DNA from: an uncultured Lachnospiraceae bacterium
GTDB taxonomy: Bacteria; Bacillota; Clostridia; Lachnospirales; Lachnospiraceae
Direction of reading: 5' to 3'
Assembly (NCBI GenBank): GCA_947305345.1
Contig: CAMZDH010000059.1
Location: 1-5,189, forward strand
DNA: 5,189 bases
Shown: in pieces, positions 1 to 5,189 of the stretch
Numbering within the stretch: position 1 is the first letter of the stretch
Layout of the letters: each line of letters begins with the position of its first letter
Made by a program: the position numbers and the translations under genes
Notes under the pieces: generated by a model
The model's database searches: none
Told to the model about the DNA's origin: nothing
What the model saw: only the letters and a program-made list of their open reading frames with translations

Positions 1-739
1 TCAGCCAGCACGAGACCTGCTCCTTCTGAACGCTTTCCGGGTCCGTTTCAAACGAAAACGGCACGATCGGAACGTCGCCCTTCTGCTCCTGCATTTTGGA
101 GAAATCGATCGAGGAGCCGTCGATCCTGGCCGGCGTGCCGGTCTTATAGCGTTTCAGCGTAATGCCTTCTTTTAAAAGGCTGTCGGAAAGGTGCGTCGCG
201 GCCTTCAATCCATTCGGTCCGGTGTGTTCCGACACGTCGCCGTAGACGCAGCGCGCGTTCAAATAGACGCCGGTCGTCAGGATCACCGCCTTCGCGTGAT
301 AGACCGCCCCGGAGACCGAGACCACGCCCCGGACCTCCCCGTCCTGGACGATGAGCTCCGCGATCTCTCCCTGCCGGATCGTCAAATTCCTTGTATTTTC
401 AAGGGTTTTTCGCATTTCCCGGGAATACGCCTGCTTGTCGGCCTGCGCCCTTAGGGAATGCACCGCCGGTCCCTTCGAGCCGTTCAGCATTTTCGACTGA
501 ATGAAGGTCTTGTCGATGTTCTTCGCCATTTCGCCGCCGAGCGCGTCGATCTCCCGGACGAGGTGCCCCTTCGAGGTGCCGCCAATGTTCGGGTTGCAGG
601 GCATCATCGCGATCGCGTCCACACTGACCGTAAAGACGATCACCGAGCAGCCTAAGCGCGCCGCGGCAAGCGCCGCCTCCGCGCCGGCGTGCCCCGCGCC
701 GACGACGACGATGTCATAGCTTTCCTCGATCCTGTCCAT
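1..739 (-). CDS. mnmG: tRNA uridine-5-carboxymethylaminomethyl synthesis enzyme MnmG (GidA), N-terminal part
   Basis: MnmG is the FAD-dependent partner of MnmE. In the cytoplasm the complex adds an (carboxymethyl)aminomethyl group to C5 of the wobble uridine U34 of certain tRNAs, using a methylene-tetrahydrofolate carbon and NADH. Translation from ATG at 739 gives 246 codons, then the window ends. The family is about 620-640 residues, so the C-terminal part that contacts MnmE and tRNA is missing through truncation by the window, not mutation. Visible motifs are the Rossmann FAD loop G-A-G-H-A-G at residues 14-19, C-N-P-N-I-G-G at 48-54, the [15 protein letters not shown] block at 88-102, K-T-G-T-P-A-R-I-D at 199-207 and Q-V-S-C-W at 241-245. 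The frame is intact with no stop. The start lies one base after the mnmE stop, so translational coupling is likely. No strong Shine-Dalgarno is seen, only a purine-rich stretch inside the mnmE end. Identification is secure. Confidence 0.98.
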   Translation of the reverse strand, partial: MDRIEESYDIVVVGAGHAGAEAALAAARLGCSVIVFTVSVDAIAMMPCNPNIGGTSKGHLVREIDALGGEMAKNIDKTFIQSKMLNGSKGPAVHSLRAQADKQAYSREMRKTLENTRNLTIRQGEIAELIVQDGEVRGVVSVSGAVYHAKAVILTTGVYLNARCVYGDVSEHTGPNGLKAATHLSDSLLKEGITLKRYKTGTPARIDGSSIDFSKMQEQKGDVPIVPFSFETDPESVQKEQVSCWL

Positions 740-740
740 C

Positions 741-2105
741 TTATTTTCCCATGCAGAATTTTTCAAAAACGCGGTCGATCACGTCGTCCGACACGGCTTC
801 GCCGAGGATCTCCCCGAGCGACGCGTACGCGGCCGTAAGATCCGCGGAGACAAACTCCTCGGAAAGTCCGCATTTCACGCTTTCCTCGGCCTTTTCGACC
901 GCCTCCGCCGCTTCCTTTAACAGCGCTTTCTGCCGCGCGTTCGTGATCACGACCTGATCGTTCATGCATAGCGCGCCCGCATAGAATAAGGCATTGATCC
1001 GCTCATTCAGCACCTCGAACCCTTCCCCGGTCCTGCAGGAAAGATACAATGCGTTTTCAGGGAGTTCCGTCCGCCGGTCTAGGGCCAAAAGATCCGCTTT
1101 ATTGTATAAAACGATCGTCCGCGTCCCTTCGTGCGCCTTTAAAAACGCCTGATCCTCATTCCTAAGCCCGGCGGCCGCGTCCACAACGTATAAAATCAGG
1201 TCCGCACGGTCCGCTGCCGCCTTCGCCCGGTCGACGCCGATCCGTTCTACGGCGTCCTCGGTCTCGCGAAGCCCCGCCGTGTCCATTAAGATCAGCGAGA
1301 TCCCGCCAATATCCACGGGCTCTTCCAGAACGTCCCGCGTCGTGCCCGGAACGTCGGTCACGATCGCCTTCTCGCGCCCGGAAAGCGCGTTGAGTAACGA
1401 CGATTTGCCCGCGTTCGGTTTTCCCGCGATGACGGTCCGGATACCTTCTTTTAAAATGCTGCCGCGTTCCGAACGAAGGATCAGCGTATCAAGCCGCGAA
1501 GAAAGCGCCGTGAGCTTCGGCAGCAGCTCTTGTCCGTATCCCGAAAGCTCATAATGCTCGGGATCGTCGAGCGCGGCCTCGATGAAGGCCGTTTCGTCCA
1601 GGATCTCCTGGCGGATCTTCTGGATCTCCTCCCGGATCCGTCCGGAAAGCCCGTCGAGCCCCGCCTTCAGTGCGAACGCGTTTTCCGCCTCGATGACGTC
1701 GATCACCGCTTCCGCGCGGCTAAGATCCATCCGCCCGTTCAAAAACGCGCGTTTCGTGAATTCACCGGGCTCCGCGAGCACTGCTCCGCGGCCGGTCACG
1801 GCCGAAAGGACCTCCTTCGCGACGCGGATGCCGCCGTGGCAGTTGATCTCGACGACGTCTTCTCCGGTATACGTATTCGGCGCCTTCAGGACCGAGACGA
1901 GCACTTCATCGACGATCGTTCCCCCGTTCATGAGGACCCCGTGGTGGATCGTGTGGGACTTTGCCTTTGAAAGCGTCTTCCGCCCCCGAAACAGCGCGTC
2001 AACGACCGGGACCGCCTCCGGCCCCGATACCCGTATGATCGCGATCCCGGCGGGCGAAAGCCCCGTCGAAATCGCCGCAATCGTCGTATTTTCACGCATT
2101 TTCAT
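741..2105 (-). CDS. mnmE: tRNA modification GTPase MnmE (TrmE, ThdF)
   Basis: MnmE is a K+-activated GTPase that works as a dimer with MnmG to modify the wobble uridine of tRNAs. The 454-residue product has the family's normal length. Residues 1-120 are the N-terminal tetrahydrofolate-binding domain, with R-V-S-G near 25-28 and Y-T-G-E-D-V-V near 79-85. [10 protein letters not shown] (111-120) leads into the helical domain. The inserted G domain spans about 220-375: P-loop G-K-P-N-A-G-K-S at 228-235 (N231 matches the K+-coordinating Asn of the family), D-V-P-G-T-T-R-D at 251-258, D-T-A-G at 275-278, N-K-A-D at 335-338 and S-C-R-T-G at 356-360. The protein ends C-M-G-K, carrying the conserved catalytic-site cysteine C451. 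The ATG at 2105 is preferred because GAAGA lies five bases upstream. A second in-frame ATG at 2099 would shorten the protein by two residues. A terminator-like hairpin ends 10 bases before the start. All key residues are present. Confidence 0.98.
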   Translation of the reverse strand: MKMRENTTIAAISTGLSPAGIAIIRVSGPEAVPVVDALFRGRKTLSKAKSHTIHHGVLMNGGTIVDEVLVSVLKAPNTYTGEDVVEINCHGGIRVAKEVLSAVTGRGAVLAEPGEFTKRAFLNGRMDLSRAEAVIDVIEAENAFALKAGLDGLSGRIREEIQKIRQEILDETAFIEAALDDPEHYELSGYGQELLPKLTALSSRLDTLILRSERGSILKEGIRTVIAGKPNAGKSSLLNALSGREKAIVTDVPGTTRDVLEEPVDIGGISLILMDTAGLRETEDAVERIGVDRAKAAADRADLILYVVDAAAGLRNEDQAFLKAHEGTRTIVLYNKADLLALDRRTELPENALYLSCRTGEGFEVLNERINALFYAGALCMNDQVVITNARQKALLKEAAEAVEKAEESVKCGLSEEFVSADLTAAYASLGEILGEAVSDDVIDRVFEKFCMGK

Positions 2106-2115
2106 TCAATTCTTC

Positions 2116-2160
2116 AAAAAATCCGTCTTTCCAGGGGCCCTTCCCCATGAAAAGACGGAT
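2116..2160 (-). terminator. Intrinsic terminator or attenuator in the jag-mnmE gap
   Basis: On the minus strand, bases 2160-2151 and 2130-2121 form a perfect 10-bp stem (ATCCGTCTTT with AAAGACGGAT). It is capped by an inner GGGG/CCCC stem (2143-2146 with 2134-2137 on the plus strand) with a five-base loop. A run of U residues follows directly (2121-2116). This is the textbook layout of a Rho-independent terminator in the operon's direction. On the plus strand no T-run follows, so the orientation is clear. The T-run stops 10 bases before the mnmE ATG, leaving no room for a promoter between them. mnmE and mnmG must therefore be reached by read-through, by regulated antitermination, or by processing of the hairpin. 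The structure is seen in the sequence; the regulatory role is inferred. Confidence 0.72.
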
Positions 2161-2192
2161 CTAAGGTCGCCTGTTTTCGAAGGTTTTCCCGC

Positions 2193-3020
2193 TTACTGCC
2201 GTTCCTCGCCGTTTTTGTTCCGTTTGTAGAAGACAACAACGTGCCGGTAGGGTTCCTCGCCCTCGGAACGCGTCATCACGAAATTATCGGGCTGCAGCAC
2301 CGAATGGATGATCCGGCGCTCGTAGGGGTTCATCGGCTCCAGCGAAACGCTCTTCCGCGTCCGTTTGACCTTATACGCGATGTTCTTCGCGAGCGCTTCG
2401 AGCGTTTCCTTCCGGCGCTCCCGGTAATTTTCGGTATCCAGCTTCACACGAATGTAATGCTCACCAGAGCGGTTCACGACGAGGCTTGTCAGATACTGCA
2501 GGGAGTCGAGCGTCTGTCCGCGCTTGCCGATGAGGACGCCCATTTCGTCGCCGGAAAGGTTCATTTCCAGCGTATCCTCTTCTCCGAGACGGTATTCGAT
2601 CTCAACCTTCATGCCCATGCGCTCAAAGACGTCCAATAGGAACTGCTTTCCCTCTTCAAAATGCGCGACGTCGTTTGCGGTCGTCTTGACCTTTTCGGGC
2701 TTCGCTTCGTCCGCTTTTTTTGCCGGCGCTGCGGTCTCCGCCTTCTTTTCAGGCTTTTTATCCTGCTTTTCCGGCCGCGCTTCCGCCTTCTTTTCAGGCT
2801 TTTCCGCCGCCTTTTTCGCTTTGCTCGCTTCCGCTTTCTCTTCGCCCGTCTTTACCCAGGCTTCGATGATCGCCGGCTTCGCGCCGATCCCCAGGAAACC
2901 CTTCGAGCCCTTGTCGACGATCTCGTAGCCGAGTTCCTCGCTCGGGATGCCAAGCTCGACGGTCGCTTCCGTGATGGCTTCCTCTATTGTGGCCGCCGTA
3001 AATACTTTCTTTTCAGCCAT
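2193..3020 (-). CDS. jag: RNA-binding protein Jag/KhpB (EloR), KH and R3H domains
   Basis: Jag (KhpB/EloR) is a cytoplasmic RNA-binding protein conserved beside yidC in Gram-positive bacteria. In streptococci it partners with KhpA and affects cell elongation and division. The product has 275 residues. It begins with a Jag_N domain (about 1-56, with K-G-S-K-G-F-L-G-I-G near 37-46). A Lys/Ala/Glu/Pro linker follows (about 58-112) and contains an internal repeat. The KH domain carries its G-x-x-G loop as G-K-R-G at 165-168. The C-terminal R3H domain has the R-x3-H signature at R235 and H239 within N-P-Y-E-R-R-I-I-H. I start it at the ATG at 3020 because AAAGGA sits five bases upstream. The ATG at 3026 abuts and overlaps that site, leaving no spacer; using it would add Met-Asn. 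The gene lies 18 bases after the yidC stop, consistent with one transcript. The linker is typical in charge but variable in length across the family. Confidence 0.95.
   Translation of the reverse strand: MAEKKVFTAATIEEAITEATVELGIPSEELGYEIVDKGSKGFLGIGAKPAIIEAWVKTGEEKAEASKAKKAAEKPEKKAEARPEKQDKKPEKKAETAAPAKKADEAKPEKVKTTANDVAHFEEGKQFLLDVFERMGMKVEIEYRLGEEDTLEMNLSGDEMGVLIGKRGQTLDSLQYLTSLVVNRSGEHYIRVKLDTENYRERRKETLEALAKNIAYKVKRTRKSVSLEPMNPYERRIIHSVLQPDNFVMTRSEGEEPYRHVVVFYKRNKNGEERQ
2737..2803 (-). repeat. Pair of 22-bp direct repeats in the jag linker
   Basis: An identical 22-base unit occurs at 2737-2758 and again at 2782-2803. The offset is 45 bases, exactly 15 codons, so both copies are read in the same frame and encode K-P-E-K-K-A-E (residues 74-80 and 89-95 of Jag). 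The DNA identity, beyond the shared amino acids, suggests a recent in-frame duplication or recombination. The linker could therefore vary in length between strains. Confidence 0.85.
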
Positions 3021-3025
3021 ATTCA

Positions 3026-3031
3026 TCCTTT
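3026..3031 (-). promoter_or_regulatory. Ribosome binding site that decides the jag start
   Basis: AAAGGA on the minus strand is the only good Shine-Dalgarno match between yidC and jag. Its last base is the A of the upstream ATG (3026), so that ATG cannot use it. The ATG at 3020 lies five bases downstream, which is workable spacing. This moves the jag start two codons in from the longest reading frame. Confidence 0.7.
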
Positions 3032-3038
3032 CACCAGC

Positions 3039-4325
3039 TCATTTCTTGCCGGATTTCAATTCCTTCTGGCGCTCCTCGTACTGCCGCACCATGCCGGCCT
3101 TCTCCGCGAGACTGCCTTTCTTCGCGGTCGAGGTGCTTTCATAATAATCCGTTGCCTGCTGCTGTTCTTCCTTCAGGCTTTCCTTCAGCGCATTCTCCGC
3201 CTTCCGCTGCGCTTCGAGGTTCTGCGCGGCGACGGTCACGTTCTTCATTTTGATCGGTTTTTGTCCTTTCTTAATGCGCTTCGCGTTCATCTTGTCCACG
3301 TTCTTCTTCACCATCGCGTTGATGTCGACCTTGTTCATGTAAGCGTTGACAAGCAGCTGAATGATGAGCTGGACGAGCGATGACGCCACCCAGTAAATGC
3401 CGATACCGCCGTTGAACATGAAGCAGAACACGACCGACATGACCGGGAACAGGACGTTCATGATCTTCATCGAGCCGCCGAGCGGATTCGTATTGTCCTC
3501 CGTGCTGCTGCGCTGCGGATTGCCGGCCTGGCTGAGCCGCGTGCTGAGCCACTGGAACAGGCCCGCGAGGATCGGAATGAAGACCGCCCACCAAATGCCG
3601 GACTTCCAGATGAGCTCCCACGGCGTCATCGTCAGGTCGATACCAAGGAAAAACGTCGTCTGGCGGATCGCCGGCTGGATGTATTTATACGCCTCCGTCA
3701 GCTCCGGATTGTTGAAGATGTTCAGGAATGTGGTCCATTCGGCCGGCGAGAAATTGTACATCATGTCAATGACGTACTTGACGTCCGTCAGGTTCTCCGC
3801 CTTCGTGACCGTATTCTGCGCCGCCAGCGAGATTAGCTCCGCGTTCTTAGCGTACCCTTCGATGCCCATCAGCTTCGCCGCGACGCCTTCAAACATCGTG
3901 TAAAGGCGGTTGATGTAGCCGGGGAGCTTAATGATAACCTGATAAAGCGCAAGCAGGATCGGCATCTGGATGATCAGCTGCAGGCAGCCGCCGGTCATCG
4001 AAGTGCCGTACTTTGCGTAGATTTCCTTGGTTTCCGTCTGCTGCGCCATCATCGACGCATTGTCGGTCTTGCCCTTGTACTTGGCCTGCACGGCCTGCAG
4101 CTCCGGCTGCATGATCGCCTGCAGCTTCGCCGTTTTCTGCTGCTTGATCGACAGCGGCACCAGAAGCGCCTTGATGACGATCGTGAACAGGATCACGGCG
4201 AGACCGATGTTCGGCAGTCCGATCCAGTTAATGGCCTCGTAAATGCCGTTCATCACAAAGCCAAGGCCCTTGGCGATCGGTCCGATCAGAAACCAGGTGC
4301 TTTGTGTCGCGGTAAAAAATTCCAT
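3039..4325 (-). CDS. yidC: Membrane protein insertase YidC (Oxa1/SpoIIIJ family)
   Basis: YidC inserts and folds membrane proteins in the cytoplasmic membrane, alone or with SecYEG. The 428-residue product is longer than SpoIIIJ-type proteins (about 260). An N-terminal hydrophobic segment (about 9-33) has no lipobox cysteine. Next comes helix 36-58 with the family's groove position filled by K52, where Bacillus proteins have Arg, then the cytoplasmic hairpin around I-K-Q-Q-K-T (60-65). Further helices lie near 114-133, 243-262, 287-306 and 308-328. Between the second and third core helices sits an enlarged outside loop of about 100 residues (135-235). The tail (about 335-428) is highly charged, Lys/Glu-rich and partly coiled-coil-like, probably ribosome-facing. 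The start is supported by AAGGAG nine bases upstream. By eye leucine is mostly CTG here, whereas CTT is frequent in mnmE. It follows yidD by 21 bases. The family call is secure; helix limits are approximate. Confidence 0.97.
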   Translation of the reverse strand: MEFFTATQSTWFLIGPIAKGLGFVMNGIYEAINWIGLPNIGLAVILFTIVIKALLVPLSIKQQKTAKLQAIMQPELQAVQAKYKGKTDNASMMAQQTETKEIYAKYGTSMTGGCLQLIIQMPILLALYQVIIKLPGYINRLYTMFEGVAAKLMGIEGYAKNAELISLAAQNTVTKAENLTDVKYVIDMMYNFSPAEWTTFLNIFNNPELTEAYKYIQPAIRQTTFFLGIDLTMTPWELIWKSGIWWAVFIPILAGLFQWLSTRLSQAGNPQRSSTEDNTNPLGGSMKIMNVLFPVMSVVFCFMFNGGIGIYWVASSLVQLIIQLLVNAYMNKVDINAMVKKNVDKMNAKRIKKGQKPIKMKNVTVAAQNLEAQRKAENALKESLKEEQQQATDYYESTSTAKKGSLAEKAGMVRQYEERQKELKSGKK

Positions 4326-4334
4326 TGAAAAAAT

Positions 4335-4340
4335 CTCCTT
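4335..4340 (-). promoter_or_regulatory. yidC ribosome binding site
   Basis: AAGGAG on the minus strand, nine bases before the ATG at 4325, lies in the 21-base yidD-yidC gap. It is one of the two strongest Shine-Dalgarno sequences in the window, the other being that of rpmH. YidC therefore appears to be initiated independently and efficiently within the operon. Confidence 0.8.
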
Positions 4341-4346
4341 TTACGG

Positions 4347-4568
4347 TTACGGGACAGGGTCGTACCCCGAGTCGCGGTTGAACGGATTGCATCGTAAAAT
4401 GCGCTTCGCAGCCATCAGACTCCCTTTCGCAGCGCCGTACTTTTCAATGGCTTCGACCGCGTACTGCGAACAGGTAGGGGAAAATTTACAGTGCGTATAG
4501 CGTTTCAGGCCCGATAGATATTTCTGATAAATATGGATCGGTACGATCAAAACGTGTTTCATTTCCAT
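4347..4568 (-). CDS. yidD: Membrane protein insertion efficiency factor YidD
   Basis: YidD is a small protein that associates with the inner face of the membrane and improves YidC-dependent insertion. The 73-residue product has the family's usual length. It shows a hydrophobic/amphipathic start (I-Y-Q-K-Y-L-S at 13-19), the cysteine motif [10 protein letters not shown] at 27-36, E-A-I-E-K-Y-G-A at 39-46, R-I-L-R-C-N-P-F at 56-63 and the characteristic end G-Y-D-P-V-P. The conserved cysteines C27, C33 and C60 are all present. It lies between rnpA (19-base gap) and yidC (21-base gap), its standard place. The start is uncertain: ATG at 4568 has only a weak GAAG ten bases upstream, and ATG at 4562 would remove Met-Glu. 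With so poor a binding site it may depend on coupling to rnpA. Identification is secure from the motifs. Confidence 0.95.
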   Translation of the reverse strand: MEMKHVLIVPIHIYQKYLSGLKRYTHCKFSPTCSQYAVEAIEKYGAAKGSLMAAKRILRCNPFNRDSGYDPVP

Positions 4569-4587
4569 AGCTATGCACTTCAGTTCT

Positions 4588-4917
4588 TCAATACTTCAGA
4601 ATCGAGAGCTTTTTCGCGAGATTCAAAAAAGAACGCTCGATTTCAAAAAATCCTTGTCCCTTGGCGCTTTCGCGCGCAATGATCACGATGTCCACGTCAT
4701 CCTTCAGGTCGGATCTGTGGAGGCGGTACGCCTCCCTTGCGATGCGCTGGAACCGGTGCCGGACCACCGAATTGCCAACCTTTTTGCTGCAGATGATCCC
4801 GATGCGGCCGCTGCCCGGCGCGCGGTAGATCACCATGTTTTTGTCTGCAGCGGAGTCGCGCAGCTGGAACACGGTCTGAAACTCTTCCTGTTTTTTGAAC
4901 GTATTCAGATTTTTCAT
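4588..4917 (-). CDS. rnpA: Ribonuclease P protein component RnpA
   Basis: RnpA is the small basic protein that binds the catalytic RNase P RNA and helps it remove 5' leaders from precursor tRNAs. At 109 residues it has the normal length. The diagnostic block is [19 protein letters not shown] at 44-62, the family's 'RNR' RNA-binding helix, followed by Y-R-L (64-66). The conserved D-I-V-I-I-A-R strand is at 76-82. The N-terminal [11 protein letters not shown] stretch (7-17) fits the family pattern near the precursor-binding cleft. No ATG, GTG or TTG lies in frame between this ATG and the stop at 4951-4953, so the start is effectively fixed. The best Shine-Dalgarno is 14 bases away and instead suits a minicistron that overlaps the start. 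The gene follows rpmH by 71 bases, the usual arrangement. Confidence 0.97.
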   Translation of the reverse strand: MKNLNTFKKQEEFQTVFQLRDSAADKNMVIYRAPGSGRIGIICSKKVGNSVVRHRFQRIAREAYRLHRSDLKDDVDIVIIARESAKGQGFFEIERSFLNLAKKLSILKY

Positions 4918-4938
4918 CTGCTCATGCCGCGTCCTTCC
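4914..4938 (-). promoter_or_regulatory. Ribosome binding site plus three-codon minicistron overlapping the rnpA start
   Basis: On the minus strand GGAAGGA (4938-4932) is followed after six bases by ATG-AGC-AGA-TGA (4925-4914), which encodes Met-Ser-Arg and stops. Its TGA overlaps the rnpA ATG as ATGA. From the same site the rnpA ATG is 14 bases away, too far for efficient initiation by usual rules. Ribosomes may start on the minicistron and re-initiate on rnpA, or rnpA may simply use the long spacer. The arrangement is seen; translation of the minicistron is inferred. Confidence 0.4.
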
Positions 4939-4966
4939 GCCGTTTTTGTCTCATTTCCGGCGTTGA

Positions 4967-4993
4967 AATAAGCCACTCTGAAAGTGGCTTATT
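4967..4993 (-). terminator. Hairpin across the rpmH stop codon, possible attenuator
   Basis: Bases 4967-4977 and 4983-4993 are a perfect 11-bp inverted repeat (AATAAGCCACT/AGTGGCTTATT) with a five-base loop. In minus-strand RNA the GC core GCCACU/AGUGGC is followed by UUAUUUC, an imperfect U-tract, so it could be a leaky intrinsic terminator or an RNA-processing or 3'-protection hairpin. The rpmH TAA (4991-4989) lies in its 5' arm, so a ribosome ending L34 synthesis would mask the stem. It could let rpmH be made in excess of rnpA. The structure is seen; the role is inferred. Confidence 0.5.
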
Positions 4994-5126
4994 GAACGGT
5001 CAGAACTTTTCTTCCTTTTGCGCGCCTTGCGGCGAGGACCTTGCGGCCGCCGGCCGTGGCCATCCGGGCGCGGAAACCGTGAACTCTCGAATGAGAGCGC
5101 TTCTTCGGCTGATACGTCATTTTCAT
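4989..5126 (-). CDS. rpmH: 50S ribosomal protein L34 (bL34)
   Basis: L34 is a tiny, very basic protein of the large ribosomal subunit. Reading from ATG at 5126 gives 45 residues ending in TAA. It starts [10 protein letters not shown], continues with the family signature [10 protein letters not shown] (15-24), then [15 protein letters not shown] (26-40) and ends V-L-T-V-Q. Length and composition are normal. The start is supported by an AGGAGG nine bases upstream; a second ATG at codon 3 is less well placed. It is the first gene of the cluster here, followed by rnpA. The stop codon is embedded in a strong hairpin that may limit transcription into rnpA. It is easily missed by gene finders because of its size. 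Confidence 0.98.
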   Translation of the reverse strand: MKMTYQPKKRSHSRVHGFRARMATAGGRKVLAARRAKGRKVLTVQ

Positions 5127-5135
5127 AGGGCTTCA

Positions 5136-5141
5136 CCTCCT
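5136..5141 (-). promoter_or_regulatory. rpmH ribosome binding site
   Basis: AGGAGG, extended to AGGAGGTG, is a near-perfect complement of the 16S rRNA 3' end and lies nine bases before the rpmH ATG at 5126. This fits the high output expected of a ribosomal protein gene and fixes the start at 5126 rather than 5120. Confidence 0.85.
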
Positions 5142-5189
5142 GTCGTTGTTTGGATTTTTGGATCGTTCTGAAAAAATCCGGACATCAGG
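5142..5189 (-). other. rpmH leader region with a weak inverted repeat
   Basis: The 48 bases upstream of the rpmH Shine-Dalgarno contain an 8-bp inverted repeat (5152-5159 with 5172-5179, GGATTTTT/AAAAATCC) with a 12-base spacer. I see no convincing -35/-10 pair and no DnaA box (TTATCCACA type) in this stretch. The promoter is probably beyond the right edge. The repeat is AT-rich and may be chance or a 5'-leader hairpin. Confidence 0.3.

Noticed and set aside
2161..2192. Possible promoter for mnmE (TTCGAA and TTAGAT elements)
   Set aside because: Each hexamer matches the consensus at only about half its positions and the spacing is poor. Any start here would still run through the terminator hairpin at 2116-2160.
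1582..2229. Long plus-strand open frame (215 codons) opposite mnmE
   Set aside because: It is the antisense shadow of mnmE and the jag end. Its Ser/Arg-rich translation matches no family I know, and there is no Shine-Dalgarno. The minus-strand gene has full motif support.
2661..3383. Plus-strand open frame of 240 codons opposite jag and yidC
   Set aside because: Its Phe/Leu/Arg-rich composition is the complement of the Lys/Glu/Ala codons of the jag linker. It spans two real genes and has no independent support.
4938..4962. Small CGCCG/CGGCG inverted repeat before the rnpA Shine-Dalgarno
   Set aside because: Only five pairs with a 15-base loop in GC-rich DNA, easily due to chance.
5142..5189. 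Replication origin elements (DnaA boxes), expected near rpmH
   Set aside because: No TTATCCACA-like sequence is present in either orientation. The origin, if near, lies beyond the right edge.
1..5189. CRISPR array, mobile element, tRNA/rRNA gene, toxin-antitoxin or other novel system
   Set aside because: No regularly spaced repeats, transposase or integrase motifs, terminal inverted repeats or tRNA-like folds were seen. Nearly all sequence is accounted for by seven conserved housekeeping genes.

Overview
The window is a housekeeping segment of a bacterial chromosome, and every gene in it lies on the minus strand. Read in the direction of transcription, from high to low coordinates, the order is rpmH (ribosomal protein L34), rnpA (RNase P protein), yidD (membrane insertion factor), yidC (membrane insertase), jag/khpB (KH-R3H RNA-binding protein), mnmE (tRNA-modification GTPase) and the first 246 codons of mnmG (its FAD-binding partner). 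This is the classic cluster found beside the replication origin in Firmicutes. dnaA and oriC would be expected just beyond base 5189, but neither is visible here.

The organism is most likely a member of the Firmicutes, class Clostridia, and probably Lachnospiraceae-like. The gene order includes jag between yidC and mnmE. L34 starts [10 protein letters not shown]. MnmE carries an A-L-D-D-P-E-H segment, and YidC has a long extracytoplasmic loop and no lipoprotein cysteine. The DNA is GC-rich by eye for this group. Genus and species cannot be told from the sequence.

Layout: 5142-5189 is the rpmH leader, with a weak inverted repeat and no promoter I can defend. 4989-5126 is rpmH, whose stop codon sits in an 11-bp hairpin. 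4918-4988 is a spacer holding a strong Shine-Dalgarno sequence placed for a three-residue minicistron that overlaps the rnpA start. 4588-4917 is rnpA, 4347-4568 yidD, 3039-4325 yidC and 2193-3020 jag. 2106-2192 is the widest intergenic gap after jag and contains a convincing intrinsic terminator or attenuator just before mnmE. 741-2105 is mnmE. mnmG starts one base after the mnmE stop and runs off the left edge.

Functionally the cluster joins the translation apparatus (L34), tRNA 5' maturation (RnpA with the RNase P RNA), membrane protein insertion (YidC, helped by YidD), RNA binding linked to envelope growth (Jag/KhpB) and wobble-uridine modification of tRNA (the MnmE-MnmG complex). I see no mobile element, CRISPR array, RNA gene or defence system. 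The genes are ordinary. What deserves a second look is in the junctions: two hairpins that could set expression ratios inside the operon, the minicistron at rnpA, and a recurrent ATG-NNN-ATG start pattern in four of the seven genes.
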